NCBI GenBank assembly: GCA_013398275.1
Contig: VZSE01014389.1
Span: 1,796,694 to 1,860,693, forward strand
Direction: 5' to 3'
From: Promerops cafer
Lineage: Eukaryota; Chordata; Aves; Passeriformes; Nectariniidae
Length of the DNA: 64,000 nucleotides
Position numbers and translations under genes: made by a program. Shown here piece after piece: positions 11,813 through 24,307 of this stretch (positions are counted from its first letter, which is position 1; each line of letters opens with the position of its first letter). The notes beneath the pieces are model-generated. The model was not told the origin of the DNA. It made no database searches and worked only from the letters and a program-made list of their open reading frames with translations.

Positions 11813-12929
11813 GTTTCAAGGCATTCCCTATTTTTTGATTATCAGTATCTCAACCAAAAATTACAGAAACACCACATTCTGCCCTGGATGCATTACAGTT
11901 ATTAAGTAGCCCTGACAATTTAAAATAAGGAATCATAAATCAAATACATACATGCCTTGAAAATAATTTCCATTCCATTTCCATGTGTTCATCTATGGAA
12001 AACCACAAAAATATCCTTTCTCTCACAATCAAAACAAAAAACACATATCGTCTTTCTACGTCCTGCCCCTGTGAGGTAGCACAACTTCTGAGAAACCAGG
12101 AGACCTTGCTCACAGCCCAGGACCTGTGCATGCTCCTTCAGTCCAAAGGGTGAAGATGTGGAGGTGTGTCAGCAGCAACCTAAATTTCAAGTTTTCGTAA
12201 AAAGAAATGAAATAAAACGATGTGGAAAACCAGTGACTGAGCCCAGTCTACGGTGACCTCTCCTGCTTACAAGGCTGTTCTTCATACACCACTACAGTCA
12301 GCAGTGCAGTCTAGTCCTCACTGTTGCAGCCAAGGAAAATTCTTCCACTCTCCTGAGAGCCACCAAGAATCCTCTCGCAGCTTGTAAAGTGTTTTCTTGC
12401 ATCGTTGGTGTTTGTAAAGGGGTCAAACTGGCCATTACATCCTGAGGACAACATTGCATCATATGAGCTAAACACAACCATGCTAAAAAACCCCAACATA
12501 ATTCCCCACCTTCTCTGGCCTCAGCTAGGAAGCTCTGGGCGGCCTTAGAGTGATTGGAAAGAAAATGTAAACATGGTGTCTCAGAAAAGGGCTTGTGAGT
12601 GCAAATATGACATGAAAGAAGGAAGAGCATAGCTTCCTACTTTGGAAGGCTGCAGAAAGACACTGAAAAGTCAATGTATAGCTGGCATGAAGGCTTCCAA
12701 CTATAAATGTAACACTACTTACTAGATCTTATTTAGAAGCACAAACCATTTACACATTTTAATGAAGCATAAGATAAAATGCAAGACATTTTTAACCCTA
12801 GTTAGAGAGAGTTTTACTTCACCAGATGATATTTAATGCTTCTATCCAATCTCAATCTACTATTTGGATAACAAGAGCCACACAGCAGCAAGATGACTTC
12901 TGTCTTTCCAATACATTTGGTATCTGTTT

Positions 12930-13429
12930 GTGCATCTATGCCAACAGCACTGGCAGCAGATTGCTGTGGGCTGGGCAGGTGCAGAGCATTGCTTCCCAAA
13001 TCAGCATTACCAACACAGACAACGCCAAATGTTTCCCATCCTGTGCTGCCCTCCAAGGTGGGCTGCCAGGTGGGGTGGACTGTGCCAAACTGTGTGGGAT
13101 GATTGTCCTCTGGAGATGGCAGCAAGCTGGACAAGTTCATTGGGACACCAGTGGCAGACTGCAGAGTGACCAGTGGGCATCTTGGGGAGAAGCTCCACAT
13201 GATGGCAGAGCAGATCCAGCTAACCCTAGAATGCAGGGTTTCTGTCCCCAGATGCCCCCCTGCACCAGCTGTGCTTGCCCCTTCACTTCTGCGAGGCTCA
13301 GCCAGCTCAAAAAGCAACAAAAACCCTTTTCTGTTTCTCCTCCACTACCTTTTGTCTTCTACCAGAAGGGTAGGGGATTGCTCACATTAATGCCACCACA
13401 GCACTCCAGCTGCACAGGGCAACACAGGT
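12930..13429. other. GC-richer intronic stretch with overlapping ORFs on both strands
   Basis: Base composition rises sharply here compared with flanking AT-rich intron. A plus-strand ORF of 317 codons (12826-13779) and a minus-strand ORF of 168 codons (12814-13320) overlap across it, together with shorter ones. Neither product has a domain I recognise, the sequence is rich in Ser, Cys and Gln, and no promoter or splice context is seen. I read the long ORFs as a result of low stop density in GC-rich repeat-like DNA. The block is adjacent to the repeat at 13430-13955 and may be part of the same element. Confidence 0.5.
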
Positions 13430-13955
13430 CAGTGGGTAACTTCAGTCACTACATTAATTTCTTTTATAGCCTCCCTTGGGCATCCACCCTGTATTGCCTG
13501 GGGTCCTCATGGAGTGCAGGTGGATCTCTGCTTCACCATGGACCTCCATGGGCTGCACAGGGACCTGTCTCACTGTGGTCTACACCACGGGCTGCAGGGG
13601 AATCTCAGCTCTGCTGCTGTAACACCTCCTCCCTCTCCTTCTGCATCGACCTTGGTGTCTGCAGAGCTGTTCTTCTCATATACTGTCACTCCTCTCTTCT
13701 CCAGCTGCAATTGCTCCTGTGCAGTAACTTCTTTCCCTTCTTAAACAGATTATCCCAGAGGCGCTACCACCATCACTGAAGGGCTCACCCTTGGCCAGCA
13801 GTGGACCCATCATGGAGCTGGCTGGCATTGGCTCCACTGGACATGGGGGAAGCTTCTGGCAGCTTCTCACAGAAGCCACCCCTGTCGCCCCTCTGCCCCC
13901 CAGTCGCGCACCACAGCTACCAAAAGCCTGCTGTGCAAATTCAATACATTTTTGT
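13430..13955. mobile_element. Dispersed avian repeat, probably retrovirus-derived
   Basis: The stretch has blocks I recall as a common interspersed sequence in bird genomes: CACCATGGACCTCCATGGGC, CTACACCACGGGCTGCAGGG, CAGAGGCGCTACCACCATC, GGACATGGGGGAAGCTTC and CAGCTTCTCACAGAAGCCAC, ending near CAAATTCAATACA. Its composition (GC-rich, several short palindromes such as CCATGGACCTCCATGG) contrasts with the host intron. I believe it belongs to an endogenous retrovirus or other LTR family, but I cannot fix the family, its orientation or exact borders from the sequence alone. No retroviral coding motif is readable. Confidence 0.5.
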
Positions 13956-14076
13956 AGAGGATAATTCTGGGGGTTTCTTTGAATCAACTGTCCAATTTCT
14001 TCTGACAAAATGCATGTTTTTACTTTCCTCCCCCTCCCACCACGTAAGTAAATAGGCAGCCAAGTTTAATTCCCAC

Positions 14077-14095
14077 TTTTTTTTTTTTTTTTTTT
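14077..14095. repeat. Poly-T run (19)
   Basis: An uninterrupted run of 19 T is followed by a near-repeat of TTTGCCTGGGCT (twice within 14092-14118). It is simple sequence and carries no gene. Confidence 0.9.
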
Positions 14096-14968
14096 GCCTG
14101 GGCTCTTTTGCCTGGGCTAATTTGTCTGACTTTTCAGCCAACAATGTATTAAGCTCCTCTTTCTGGTATCTTAACAAGCGAAGCGGCAGCTAACAAAACA
14201 GCATCTTCTGTTAACCATCTACATTTTCATTAAGTGTAGACATAAGTTATTCATTCATATACAAATTTTTGCTGGCATTGACACAGCAAAAGTGATGAAC
14301 TATGCCCGCAAAGCTACTATTTAGATGTGACAAATATGAACTTTTGTACATCATTATTTTCTAACTTAAAATTATGTACAACGTCAAGAAAATACATAGG
14401 TAGATATATTTATCTCTTTTCTGTTATCAGAAATCATGTTAGTAATTTGTCAAATATAAGTTTTACCAGTAAGAATTTAATTGCTTCATAGTTGTAAGCA
14501 GACATAATATCTTTCTTTTCCACTGCTTTTGTATTTTTCACCTCAAACCATCTTAGTACGGGAAATAAATTTAAAAAAATAGAAAGAAATTGCCAAAAAA
14601 AGGGTGAGTGGCTGCCAGCTGGAAGCAGTGTGTAAGCATTAAATAACCATCCTGTTGCAGAGGGCACAGATCCAGGGAAGACCAAAAATGAAGATCATTA
14701 TACTGTAATCAAGAATGAATCCCACTGGCAACTAACAGGAGGGAGACAGTACATCTCCTAATTCTGTTTACTAACACTTCCTCATAAAATAGCCTGGAAA
14801 ATTTGTCTGCTTGTATGACAAGCCTTAATAAAATCAATTAGGGATGGCATATATTCAATTCTGCAAATGCCAAGCAGGAAATACCCACCACCTCAAGGAC
14901 CTTTCAGCCCTCCCTAATGGAGGGCACGTGGACTCTAGCAAATTGATGCCTATGAGAAAAGCAGCAAG

Positions 14969-16120
14969 TCATAGAATGGTTTGGGCTGGAAGGGACCTTA
15001 AGAACACCAAGTTCCAAACTCCCTGGCAAGGCAGACACCTTCCACTAGGTCATGTGCATCAAAGCCCTACCCAGCCTGGTCTCCCCAACACTTCTAGGGA
15101 TGGGGCATCCACAACTTCTGTGGCAACCTGTTCCAACAACCATCACAGTAAAGAATTTCTTCCTAATCTCTAAACCTGCCATCTTTCAGTTTAAAGCCAT
15201 TGCTCCTTGTCCCGTCACTACATTATGCTTTTAAAAAGTCCCTCTCCAGCTTTCTTGTAGGCCCCCTTCAGGTACTGGAAGGCTACTCTAAGGTCTCCCC
15301 TTCCATTCTTCAGGCTGAACAACCCCAATGCTCTCAGCCTATTTTCATAAGAGAGGTGCTCCAGCCCTCTGATCATCTTCATGGACATCCTCTGGACTTG
15401 CTTCAAGAGATCCATGTCCTTCTTATGTTGAGGGCCCCAGAGCTGGACTCAGCTGGAGTCATATAAAAGAAAAAGTCACAGAAGGTGGAGTCTCACTTCC
15501 CTTGACCTGCTGGCCACCCTGCTTTTGTTGCAGCGCAGGATACAATTAGCTTTCTGGGCTGCAGGTGCACATTTCTGGCTCATGTCCAGCCTCTGATCTA
15601 CCAGCACCCCCGAATCCTGCTCCCCAGGGCTGCTCTCCATCTGTTCAACCCCCAGCCCATACTGATACAGAGGCGTTGTCTTGACTCAGGTGTAGGACCT
15701 TGTACTTGGCCTTGCTGAACTTCATGAAGTTCACAAGGGCCCACTTCTCGAGCTTCTCCAGGTGCCTGTGGATGGCAACACTTCCCTCCAGCATGTCAAC
15801 CACACCACACAAACTTGCTGAGGGTATGCTCAATTCCACTGTCAGTGTCACCAACAAAGACGTCAAACAGTGACAGTCCCAATACTGACCCCAAGGAATG
15901 CCACTTGCTACTGGTCTCAACCTGGATATTGAGCCACTGACCGCAACTCTTTGAGTGTGACCATCCAGCCAATTCCTTAACGACCAACCAGTCCATCCAT
16001 CAAATCCACATCTCTCCAGTTTAGAGACAAGAATGTTGTGCGGGACAGTGTCAAATGCTTTGTGCAAGTCAACAGCTACATCCAGCAATTTATGCTCACA
16101 AAAGATAGTTCCAGAGCACA
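14969..16120 (-). mobile_element. CR1 LINE, 5'-truncated, with decayed reverse transcriptase (1.15 kb)
   Basis: The plus strand begins TCATAGAATGGTTTGGGC, the reversed 3' end of a CR1, and runs through its 3'UTR into ORF2. On the minus strand the readable peptide includes AFDTVPHNILVSKLERCG, NWLDGH and LEKLEKWALVNFMKF, which are CR1 reverse-transcriptase segments. The catalytic FADD box is missing: LSKF runs straight into a VWCG segment, so about 16 bases around FADDTK have been deleted and the frame shifts. Other frameshifts occur near the MIRGLEHLSYENRLR block (15218-15415). It is an inert copy in the same orientation as UST. The 5' limit is approximate. Confidence 0.9.
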
Positions 16121-17090
16121 AAGTTAGTTTCTGACAGGCAACAGCCTCAGCCTGGTGCTGACTGTGAGGCTGAAGTCAGTGGGCTGAAAGTGGATGGAGA
16201 TGCCACTTTCTGGTGGGTGAGGGTGCTCCTGGGTGGGGTGGTCTCACCACACCTGGCAATGCAGTGCGGCCTTGGCTGCTCCTGTCCCAGCAAGAAAGGC
16301 TGCTACAGAAGACTCAGGTTGTTGAGAAGTATTTTAGCCCAACCTGTGCTAAAGGAGAAGCAAGTTTATCTATAGCAGGTTACCATTTGTCCAATCTGTT
16401 AAAAAAAATTCATATCCACTCTAATTCATAGCAGTGCTTTACTGCTCCTACTGTCAGGAAACCTTTACTAATATCTGATACAAAACCACCCTAATGTAAT
16501 TCAGAAAACTGCTTTGTCTTGATCTTGATGAACTCAAGGAATAGCTGCAGGACATCTGCTTCATAGCACATTTTTATTCACCTGAAGATTTGTATTTCCC
16601 TACAGCAATTCATTTTTAATACCATCTTCAGGATGCTCTTCAATTTTTCAGAAGTCCTAAAACAGAACAATTTTTAACTTAGGCTTTTTCAGTAAGACCA
16701 GAAAAGACCCTGCCAGTGTCCTAGTAAGTTATCACTGCACAAGGTAGTGTCATGAACAGAATTAAGGAATCATTTCATATCTCTGGCTCCTAGAACCCAA
16801 GATCTTTTGTTTACCTTCAAATGCTGTATCCCAGAAACCACTTGTGCTAAAACATTTTTAAAAAAACATATTGGAGGAGATACAGAGGAAATCCTCATGT
16901 AACACTGTGGGTCATCACCTCTCTAATACACCACTTTTAATGTTAAAAGCATCAATGTTCAGCCAAGTATATTGTAATACTAAGACTCTGTTACCTGTAT
17001 TAACAGCAAGTCCTACTCACAATTGAGCAGTAATATGCATGACCAGATTACTCAGAATGAAAAATCATGTAATGAGAAAAACCACAGGAC

Positions 17091-17190
17091 ATCACAGGAT
17101 CACAGAATGGTTTGGATTGGAAGGAAGTTAAAGAGCATCTAGTTCCCTGCCATGGGCAGGGACACCTTCCACTACACCAGGTTGTTCACA
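17091..17190 (-). mobile_element. CR1 LINE 3' end, very short
   Basis: About 100 bases match the reversed CR1 3' end: ATCACAGAATGGTTTGGATT, then the CATGGGCAGGGACACCTTCC block and CCAGGTTGTTCA. The element is minus-strand and truncated to its last hundred bases. Confidence 0.85.
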
Positions 17191-19635
17191 TACAGAAAAG
17201 GGCTCACTAGAAAGGGCATAACTCAGGAAAAACACTCTTGAACTGAAGTGACAGTCTAAGACACTTCAGTAAAAATGGATAAAATAAACAGAAGATTCCC
17301 AGAACCTAGCTAGTATGAAGAACATTACACTGTAATGAAGAACACAATTAGCAAGGGAAAGAACCAGCAACAGCAGAAAAGCCTCTCTATCTTGCAACAG
17401 GTCTTTAATCCAGTCACTGAAGATGTGATAAACATCCTTTGCTCCCAATACAAAAAAAAGCCAAACAAAAAGAGAGGATAGGATGATTAAGGATAGGAAG
17501 CTAAAGACAGGAATAAAATAGCTGGTTTTCTTAGTGAAACGAGACACTGAGGAAGGTTGCACAGCATCTGTGCTGAGACAATTCCTGAGAATAACAAAGA
17601 AGGGCTAACAGTGAAGTAACAAATTTTTCAGGGAATATTAATGGGAGCAAATAAGAAATGTGACCTCAAGGAGATACAGAAGGACTCTATAATGCTGAAA
17701 GACATTCAGCATTAAAAATCATAGATCCTTATGACAGGATACTCTAGATGACAAGGATCTAACTGGATTTAAAAAGAAAAACCTACATCACCAAAAGAAT
17801 AACAACAACAATAATAAAATAGAAATTATGTATTTATAGAACAGAGGTCTATCAAGGGCTGTTAAACACAGAGACGGGAGCAATGTCTGTTGGTGAGCTG
17901 AAGGACATCAGAACCTGGGAGGACACTCAAGGGGAAGCACTTTTTAGCCTGCCCGTGTACTGGCTTCCCCAGCTGGGCTAGATGGTGCTCAAGTCTCAAG
18001 AAGGATCTAATGCAGAAAGTTCATACCTCCACATATGACACAATATCATTTTCACAGCTACCAAGGAATTTACGTGTTTCAAAATATCACATTTCCTACA
18101 ATACAGAAAAGTCTATTTTAATAATGAGATATTTCTGTAGTTCACATTTTTCTCCCATTTTCCTTCCTATGTCAAATGTTTGCATTCCTTTAAAGCCTGA
18201 CTGGATACACAGAAATTATACTCAGCAGATTTTAGCCCAAACCTCAAAAATGTTTATATTAATAGAAACACATTTAAGTGCTATGAGTGCCTCAACATCT
18301 TGAAGCTAGCATTACACATTGTTTTTAGCAGAGGTCCACAAAAATAGTTTAAACAATATAAAAGTTTAAAAGAGGCTTCTTAGAACAAATGGCAGAGTTG
18401 TGTATACTAAACACATCATCGCAGAAAAGAAATCCATGAGCCAAAAGGAAATTAATTTCATTATCAATGAGCATTTGATATTATTGCTTTCATACATCCC
18501 AAGAGGACAGAGGCAAAACAAACAAAAGAGATCGTTCAATTTGCCTTTTTTTTCTTAAAAGGACTTCACGTGACAAGAATTGCGGAGGAAAATGCTTATT
18601 TCTGCGACATAAATCTTCAAAATAAAAGAGTGAAGAGATGGAGAAGGAAAGATATGCCCCACAAATCGGAAAAAATTATTGCAGGCATCAGGAAAGAAAT
18701 AATTTTTTAAAATTATTAAGCTTCTCCTAATCTGCACATGTAGCAAAATTCGCATTTAAGAAAACAAGCACTTGCTAGCTAATGCATGTTTTATTTCAAC
18801 ATACTGCTCAGTTATAGCTTAGACTATCTGCTGTCATGGATTCCAGTGATAAAATTCCCTTTTGCTGAAGTTAAAGGGAGAGAAGCTGTATCCAACAGCT
18901 CCTGATATGTCCCTGAAATAATCCAGTCACAACAAGTACACTGTCTAGCAAAAAAGGAAAAGAAACCTGATGCTGACCTCTAAATTAAAAAAAGAGAAAA
19001 TGTATGATTCATCATACAGTTCATGTTATAAATTCCTTTGAGTTTGACCATTTTTTAAGTCAGATGGTAAATCTCAAAAACCACAGTACTGACTTTTAAG
19101 AAAAAAGTTCCTCCTTGTACCAAGGCCTAAATGTCTTTCATGTTCCCTTGACGTACCACATTTGTGGTGGCACTTTAACACAAACCTGTTGAATGGTGAG
19201 AAAACTGCTAGAAGTTTAGTTGTGGGCTAATTTTACCTTCTTATCAGTCTTCTGCCTCGTGTTGATTTACTTGGAATCTCTCCCTTCATCTCTCAGGGCT
19301 GAAATGCAAAAGGAGCTGCAGAGCAGAGAAGAAAATCATACTGCTTCTGCATGTGGCTTCCCTGCCTTTGCAACTGGAGATGGTTTCTGCTCTGCTGCCC
19401 CTATCTAATTTCCCTAGCTAAAATCTTCCCCTTCTGAACAGTTCTAATGCTTTTCTGGAAAATTACTAATACTTAGCATTATTCATAGCACTGCCACTCT
19501 GAATAGCAGACACAAAATGGAACATATTGATTCCACTTTTCAGTTTGACAAGACTATCACCATACTGACAACACCATATATTAAAAACCTCCTAAAATTA
19601 CAAGGTTCAGAGGCATAAATAATGTTCCTATTTTC

Positions 19636-19652
19636 TTTTTTTTTTTTTTTTT
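19636..19652. repeat. Poly-T run (17)
   Basis: Seventeen consecutive T within a T-rich stretch. No other feature is seen nearby. Confidence 0.9.
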
Positions 19653-21403
19653 ACTTTTTTAACCTTCAGTCATCTGCTGAAGTTCTTTTCTACGACTATG
19701 AAAAACAAAACCATACTTCCCTCCCTACACAGAAACCCAGAATCTCTCAATGCCTTCATCTCAGGTGCTATGGCTTCAAAAAGCTCAGCAAGCAACAAGA
19801 TCAAGTATAAAATTATGAAGGTTAATAAATCTGTTAGGAAGAGAAAAAAAAGTGTAAAATATGCTTCCCCCCCACCTTTCTTTTTATCAAAGACAATCTC
19901 TTTCGAGTACATTCTGAAGAAATTTTTAAATCCTTTTTCTTCAGCCACTGATGAACACTTTAGCTTTTTTTTTTCCTTTCAAAGAGAACAGAAAATTTTG
20001 AATTTAATTAATTTTGAAGCTTATTTTAATCTCATTTAACAATCCATCTTCACCATGGAAAGTTTCCTATTTGCCACTAGTTAGTGGATTTTTCCCCAAG
20101 AAAAAGGAAATTACTCTTGACAAGCTCAGTTATGAATAGTGGCTGGCTTTGCTTGGATCAGAGTTCATAGGAAAAAGCTATGTTCAAGGTAACCTGACTA
20201 GACTGTGTTTCAATAACTCACTGAGCAGTAGCCAGCTTTGCTGAAACAATGGCAGTCCATTTTCTAGAGTGTATAACAAAAACAGTCAGCTTAACACCCT
20301 TTGTTGGGGTTTTGGACAGTTTGATTTTGATTTTATGTAAAGCAACTATATTTACAAGGGATAGAGGAGCTTTGAAAATTCTAGCAAACAAGAAAAAAAA
20401 GAAAGCAATACTTGGAATAATAGCCAGAAAAAATGAACACTGGTTTTACTTCAAAGGAGAATTTCACTACCCTGTTACACAGGGAATGTATTTTCTCAGC
20501 TGACACAGCAGGTCAACTGCTTATCCTGAAAGATGGAGTTACCATTTCACTCAAGACAGGCACCCACCATCCCTGTGATAACTCACAACCATGTAATATC
20601 ATCAGCAAACCAGTGAGGGACATGTATTTTTGAAAAAGGTAACTTCAAATAGCCATCATAAGGCAAAAACCAAAACCACATTTGAAACAGATGATGTCTG
20701 TTTCTTGGGGCTTTTTTTTTTTTCTCATTTCTTTCTTTAAATAATGTGAAATTACAAGGAAGACAATAAAAAATTATTTCCTGGCAGCAGTACCCTTTTT
20801 ACCTGACTGATTATTAACGAAAAAATGGCCAAATGCCCTTAACCCCAACTCAGTGGCAACAAATACAGTTTTACAGTTTATCACACTCTGTTGCCTCACA
20901 TTTTCTCCTGGTAATATTCTCTCACCAAGTTATGAAAAGCTTATTTTATTTTTCCTCTTGAATTTGATTAAACCCACCACAAAAAGGCTGAAGGAATCAC
21001 CTTTCTGAAGGACTCCCTCTGACCACCAGTATCCCTCAGATGTCTGGGTTATTTCTATTGGGCTTCCAGTTCATTAAGTTGCCAAGATGCCTTAGAGCAC
21101 ATGGTTTGAATCCATCCTTGTTTCAGGGAACAGAAGCCATTAGTCCTTCCATTGCACTAAGCAGCAAAACTTGCCCACTCTTTTGATTGCAGTTGCTTAT
21201 CTGTCTGGCAAAGAAGCCAGTCTGTCACCTCATTGTCTGAAGTCCTTCATCCTTTCATATCTCTTCAGTTAAAGAAGAGAAGGGAGGACACCTAAAATGA
21301 GTCTGGAGCCTGTGTACTAAAACTTTTACTCCAATAGAAGCTACTAGTATGCTGAGAACCTCCCAACACAATCCACTCTTGCAAAGGAAGTCTTTAAGAA
21401 AAA

Positions 21404-21440
21404 GGGAGAGGGAGAGGGAGAGGGAGAGGGAGAGGGAGAG
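21404..21440. repeat. (GGGAGA)n purine-only array
   Basis: Six full copies of GGGAGA plus one base make 37 bases with only purines on the plus strand. Short ORFs on the minus strand (LSLSLS and SPSPSP repeats) are translations of this array. Confidence 0.95.
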
Positions 21441-21795
21441 CAACTGTAGCAACAGCTTTTATGCCAAGAAGGAAAATCTGATTTCTGGAATACCTGACAC
21501 CTGAAGAGCACTCCTGAGGGAAAACACAGCAGCCACTTGCCAGGCAGGGCCAAGCAGCCAGAGAGAACATTACAATCCATCTGCCAACACAAACCTATGG
21601 CACTTGGCTGTTTTTGGAGAAACACAAACACCCATCTCTCCATCACAGGAGAATACTGAAGCAAACAAAGCAAGATTAGACAGACAGCACCAGATTTTTA
21701 GGCAGACTATTCCCCAGTTCAGATCTATTAATTCTGTAATGAGACAGAAACAAAACCTAAATCTGCACCTCTGTCCTTCATCTTCACTGCTGTAC

Positions 21796-22015
21796 TAAGG
21801 GTTCTTTCCCTGCTGGGTGGGCTGGCTGGGAAAGACTTGCCAGCTCCCTAGTGGGACAAGCAGCCCAGTTGTGTCCCACAGGATATTCAGGCACCCCACA
21901 TGTGCCCTGGCTCCACAGACATGAGCCTTGGTGCCACCCCAGAAGGAGCAAGCACACAGTGCCCCAGCAGGCCCTGGGGTCCCTGTGAGCTGGGACCAGG
22001 ATAAGGCACAGGATT
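21796..22015. other. GC-rich, CpG-poor intronic patch
   Basis: About 220 bases are markedly richer in G and C than the surroundings (for example GCCCCAGCAGGCCCTGGGGT near 21961-21980) but almost free of CpG. No reading frame, repeat family or splice pair is recognised. It could be an old retroelement remnant. Confidence 0.3.
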
Positions 22016-24082
22016 TTACTCTGCAGGGTATAATATACCTTAAAAACTTCAGAAAAAACTAGAATAAACTAAGTCTTGAGTGTGTCTGGGCACTGATGTC
22101 CCTTTTTTTCCACAAAATGCCATCTGTGCTTCCATATGGTTTCAACATAAACTACTTCAGTCTTAAAAATACAGAATTCACAAGTGTGACCCAGCCATCC
22201 TGCAGTCAACAGAAGAGTCCACACCACAACCAAAAAATTACACGATAGGAAAATATTTTGTTGTCAACAAACACCTAAGGCTCAGGACAGCTTTGGATGC
22301 TTGTATAAAGACATGTCTATCCCTCACCACGTCAGCCACGCAGCATGGGCGGGCAGTTCTCCTAATTCTACCGCCCTGCACTCTCCCTGCCATCAACCAC
22401 CTCAAAGCTTCAGCTTTGCTTTAGCTAGGAAGTTCTAGAGATCAGGATCTCTGCTTATTTCACTTTGCTGGCAGCTCTGACAGCCAGAAAACTTAGATAT
22501 AAACCACAAAAAGGAAAGAGGAAGGAGAATGACAGACAAGGAATAAAACGGGCTAATAAATTCAGTTTTATTTTCATGGGTTGTCAGTTCCTGCAGGTTT
22601 TGACACCTACGGAGTTAAGTGAGTATCTGCTTGAAATTCCATTATCATGCCACAGCCTGAACACATTCAATATGCTGGCAGTACGAGGAGGGCTGTCTCT
22701 CTCTGCCCTTCCTCTGTCAGGAGCAGTAAAAGGTTCTGCAGTTTCCTTCTCCAGCCTACTGCCAATAAAAGAGTTTTCATTTAAGGTGGTTAAAGCATAA
22801 CGCAACAAGGAAAAGAAAACAGGCCTACTCCTAGCAAAGAGTGTGCTTAGGAGGCTTTATAATACGGTTTTCTAGACAGCGACCATGATTTCATTAGACA
22901 AGTCTTCAAAAAAATTGTTAATTAAACAATTTCAAAAAGTCTAACTCCTACTCCTAAACACACACATATATACATTATTACATCATATTTTTAAGACAGA
23001 CTATTTGCTAGTCAATGCCCCATCTCCATTATTCATACCATGCTCAAACCGTAACTTTAAAAACAATTTTCTTAAAATTTGCACTAACAGAAATCGAAAG
23101 CATTCTTTTTTCCTGGATGATAAAACATTCCAGTTCTAAAAACCATTGTATTCCAACTCAAGGCAAACAAAATATCAATTGATAATTAGTTTTACTTGAT
23201 GACCATTAAACACGGCTTTCAGGTTCATAATGCCTAAAATGCGAGACTATGCACTGAAGATAACATTCATATCACACACAGATCCTCTTGTTTTCATTCA
23301 CCTGAATAGTCATCCCTTACTGGGAATCATGTAAGTGTTACCTGCTTAGATGTGTCTTCCTGTTACTTTCACATTAACAAAGTATATGAGAACTGAAAAT
23401 GCAAATACTCAACTCGTGGCTTACAAAAATTATCAAACACTTGAAATTCACCCATACTGAAACATCAAAACAAAGAGACTTCACATTTCTGAACAGCATG
23501 CATAAAACAAATGTTTTATCCCACTATTTTAAGGATTTTTACATCTTCTCTTCTGGTATCTTTACTATTACAGTGCACAATGTAAAATTGTGGACGCAGT
23601 TCATACTTTAAATGCATTTGTATCTTAGCTTTTAATGATGAATTTGAGAATAGTCATGACCGTGTTAACAGTTAATAGCTTCAGCATCAGTTTGGAACTT
23701 AGAAAAATTAATTTGATTGGCAGAGATGTAAGACAACAAAGTCTTAGCGACTATGGCGTATACCGAAGAACATGCAACTATTTTAAAGTTAAGAAACAAC
23801 ACATTCAACTGGAGATGTCTGTAACTGTAACTACCTTATATAAATCACCTAGTAGTAGAATTCACTTGTAAGAATGTAATTATAAAGTTTTCTTTTGAGT
23901 TACCCAGAGTAGAAACCAACTTCAGAAAATCACTACTGGCTATGAGGAACATTTACCATACACACAGGACCTTTTTCTGGGTACCCCTGAGGCTTTAGAT
24001 TTGTACTGATGAGATATTTTTTGATGAAGAGGTGGTGCTTTGGTAATTAACAGCCCTTGAGGGCTACATAGGTGCACTTTTA

Positions 24083-24307
24083 GGAATGGAATGGAATGGA
24101 ATGGAATGGAATGGAATGGAATGGAATGGAATGGAATGGAATGGAATGGAATGGAATGGAATGGAATGGAATGGAATGGAATGGAATAGAATAGAACAGA
24201 ATAGAACGGAATGGAACGGAATGGAACGGAATAGAACGGAATAGAATAGAATAGAATAGAATAGAATAGAATAGAATAGAATAGAATAGAATAGAATAGA
24301 ATAGAAT
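24083..24307. repeat. Pentanucleotide microsatellite (GGAAT)n grading to (AGAAT)n
   Basis: About 225 bases consist of near-perfect pentamers. The first 100 bases are pure GGAAT, the middle (about 24187-24240) mixes GGAAT, AGAAT, AGAAC and GGAAC, and the last 65 bases are pure AGAAT. It abuts a CR1 fragment on its high-coordinate side, at exactly the position of the CR1 3' tail, whose minus-strand repeat is of ATTCT type. A 132-codon minus-strand ORF (YSILFYSIPFHSIPFH type) is only its translation. Confidence 0.95.

Noticed and set aside
12826..13779. 317-codon plus-strand ORF as a gene
   Set aside because: It lies in GC-rich repeat-like DNA, is matched by a long opposite ORF, has no recognised domain and no promoter or splice context.
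15645..16121. 158-codon minus-strand ORF as a host gene
   Set aside because: It is part of the reverse transcriptase of a broken CR1 element, with the catalytic box deleted and frameshifts.
17266..17562. 98-codon hydrophobic minus-strand ORF resembling a membrane protein
   Set aside because: The hydrophobicity comes from an A-rich plus strand giving Phe, Leu and Ile codons in reverse. There is no family match or conserved start.
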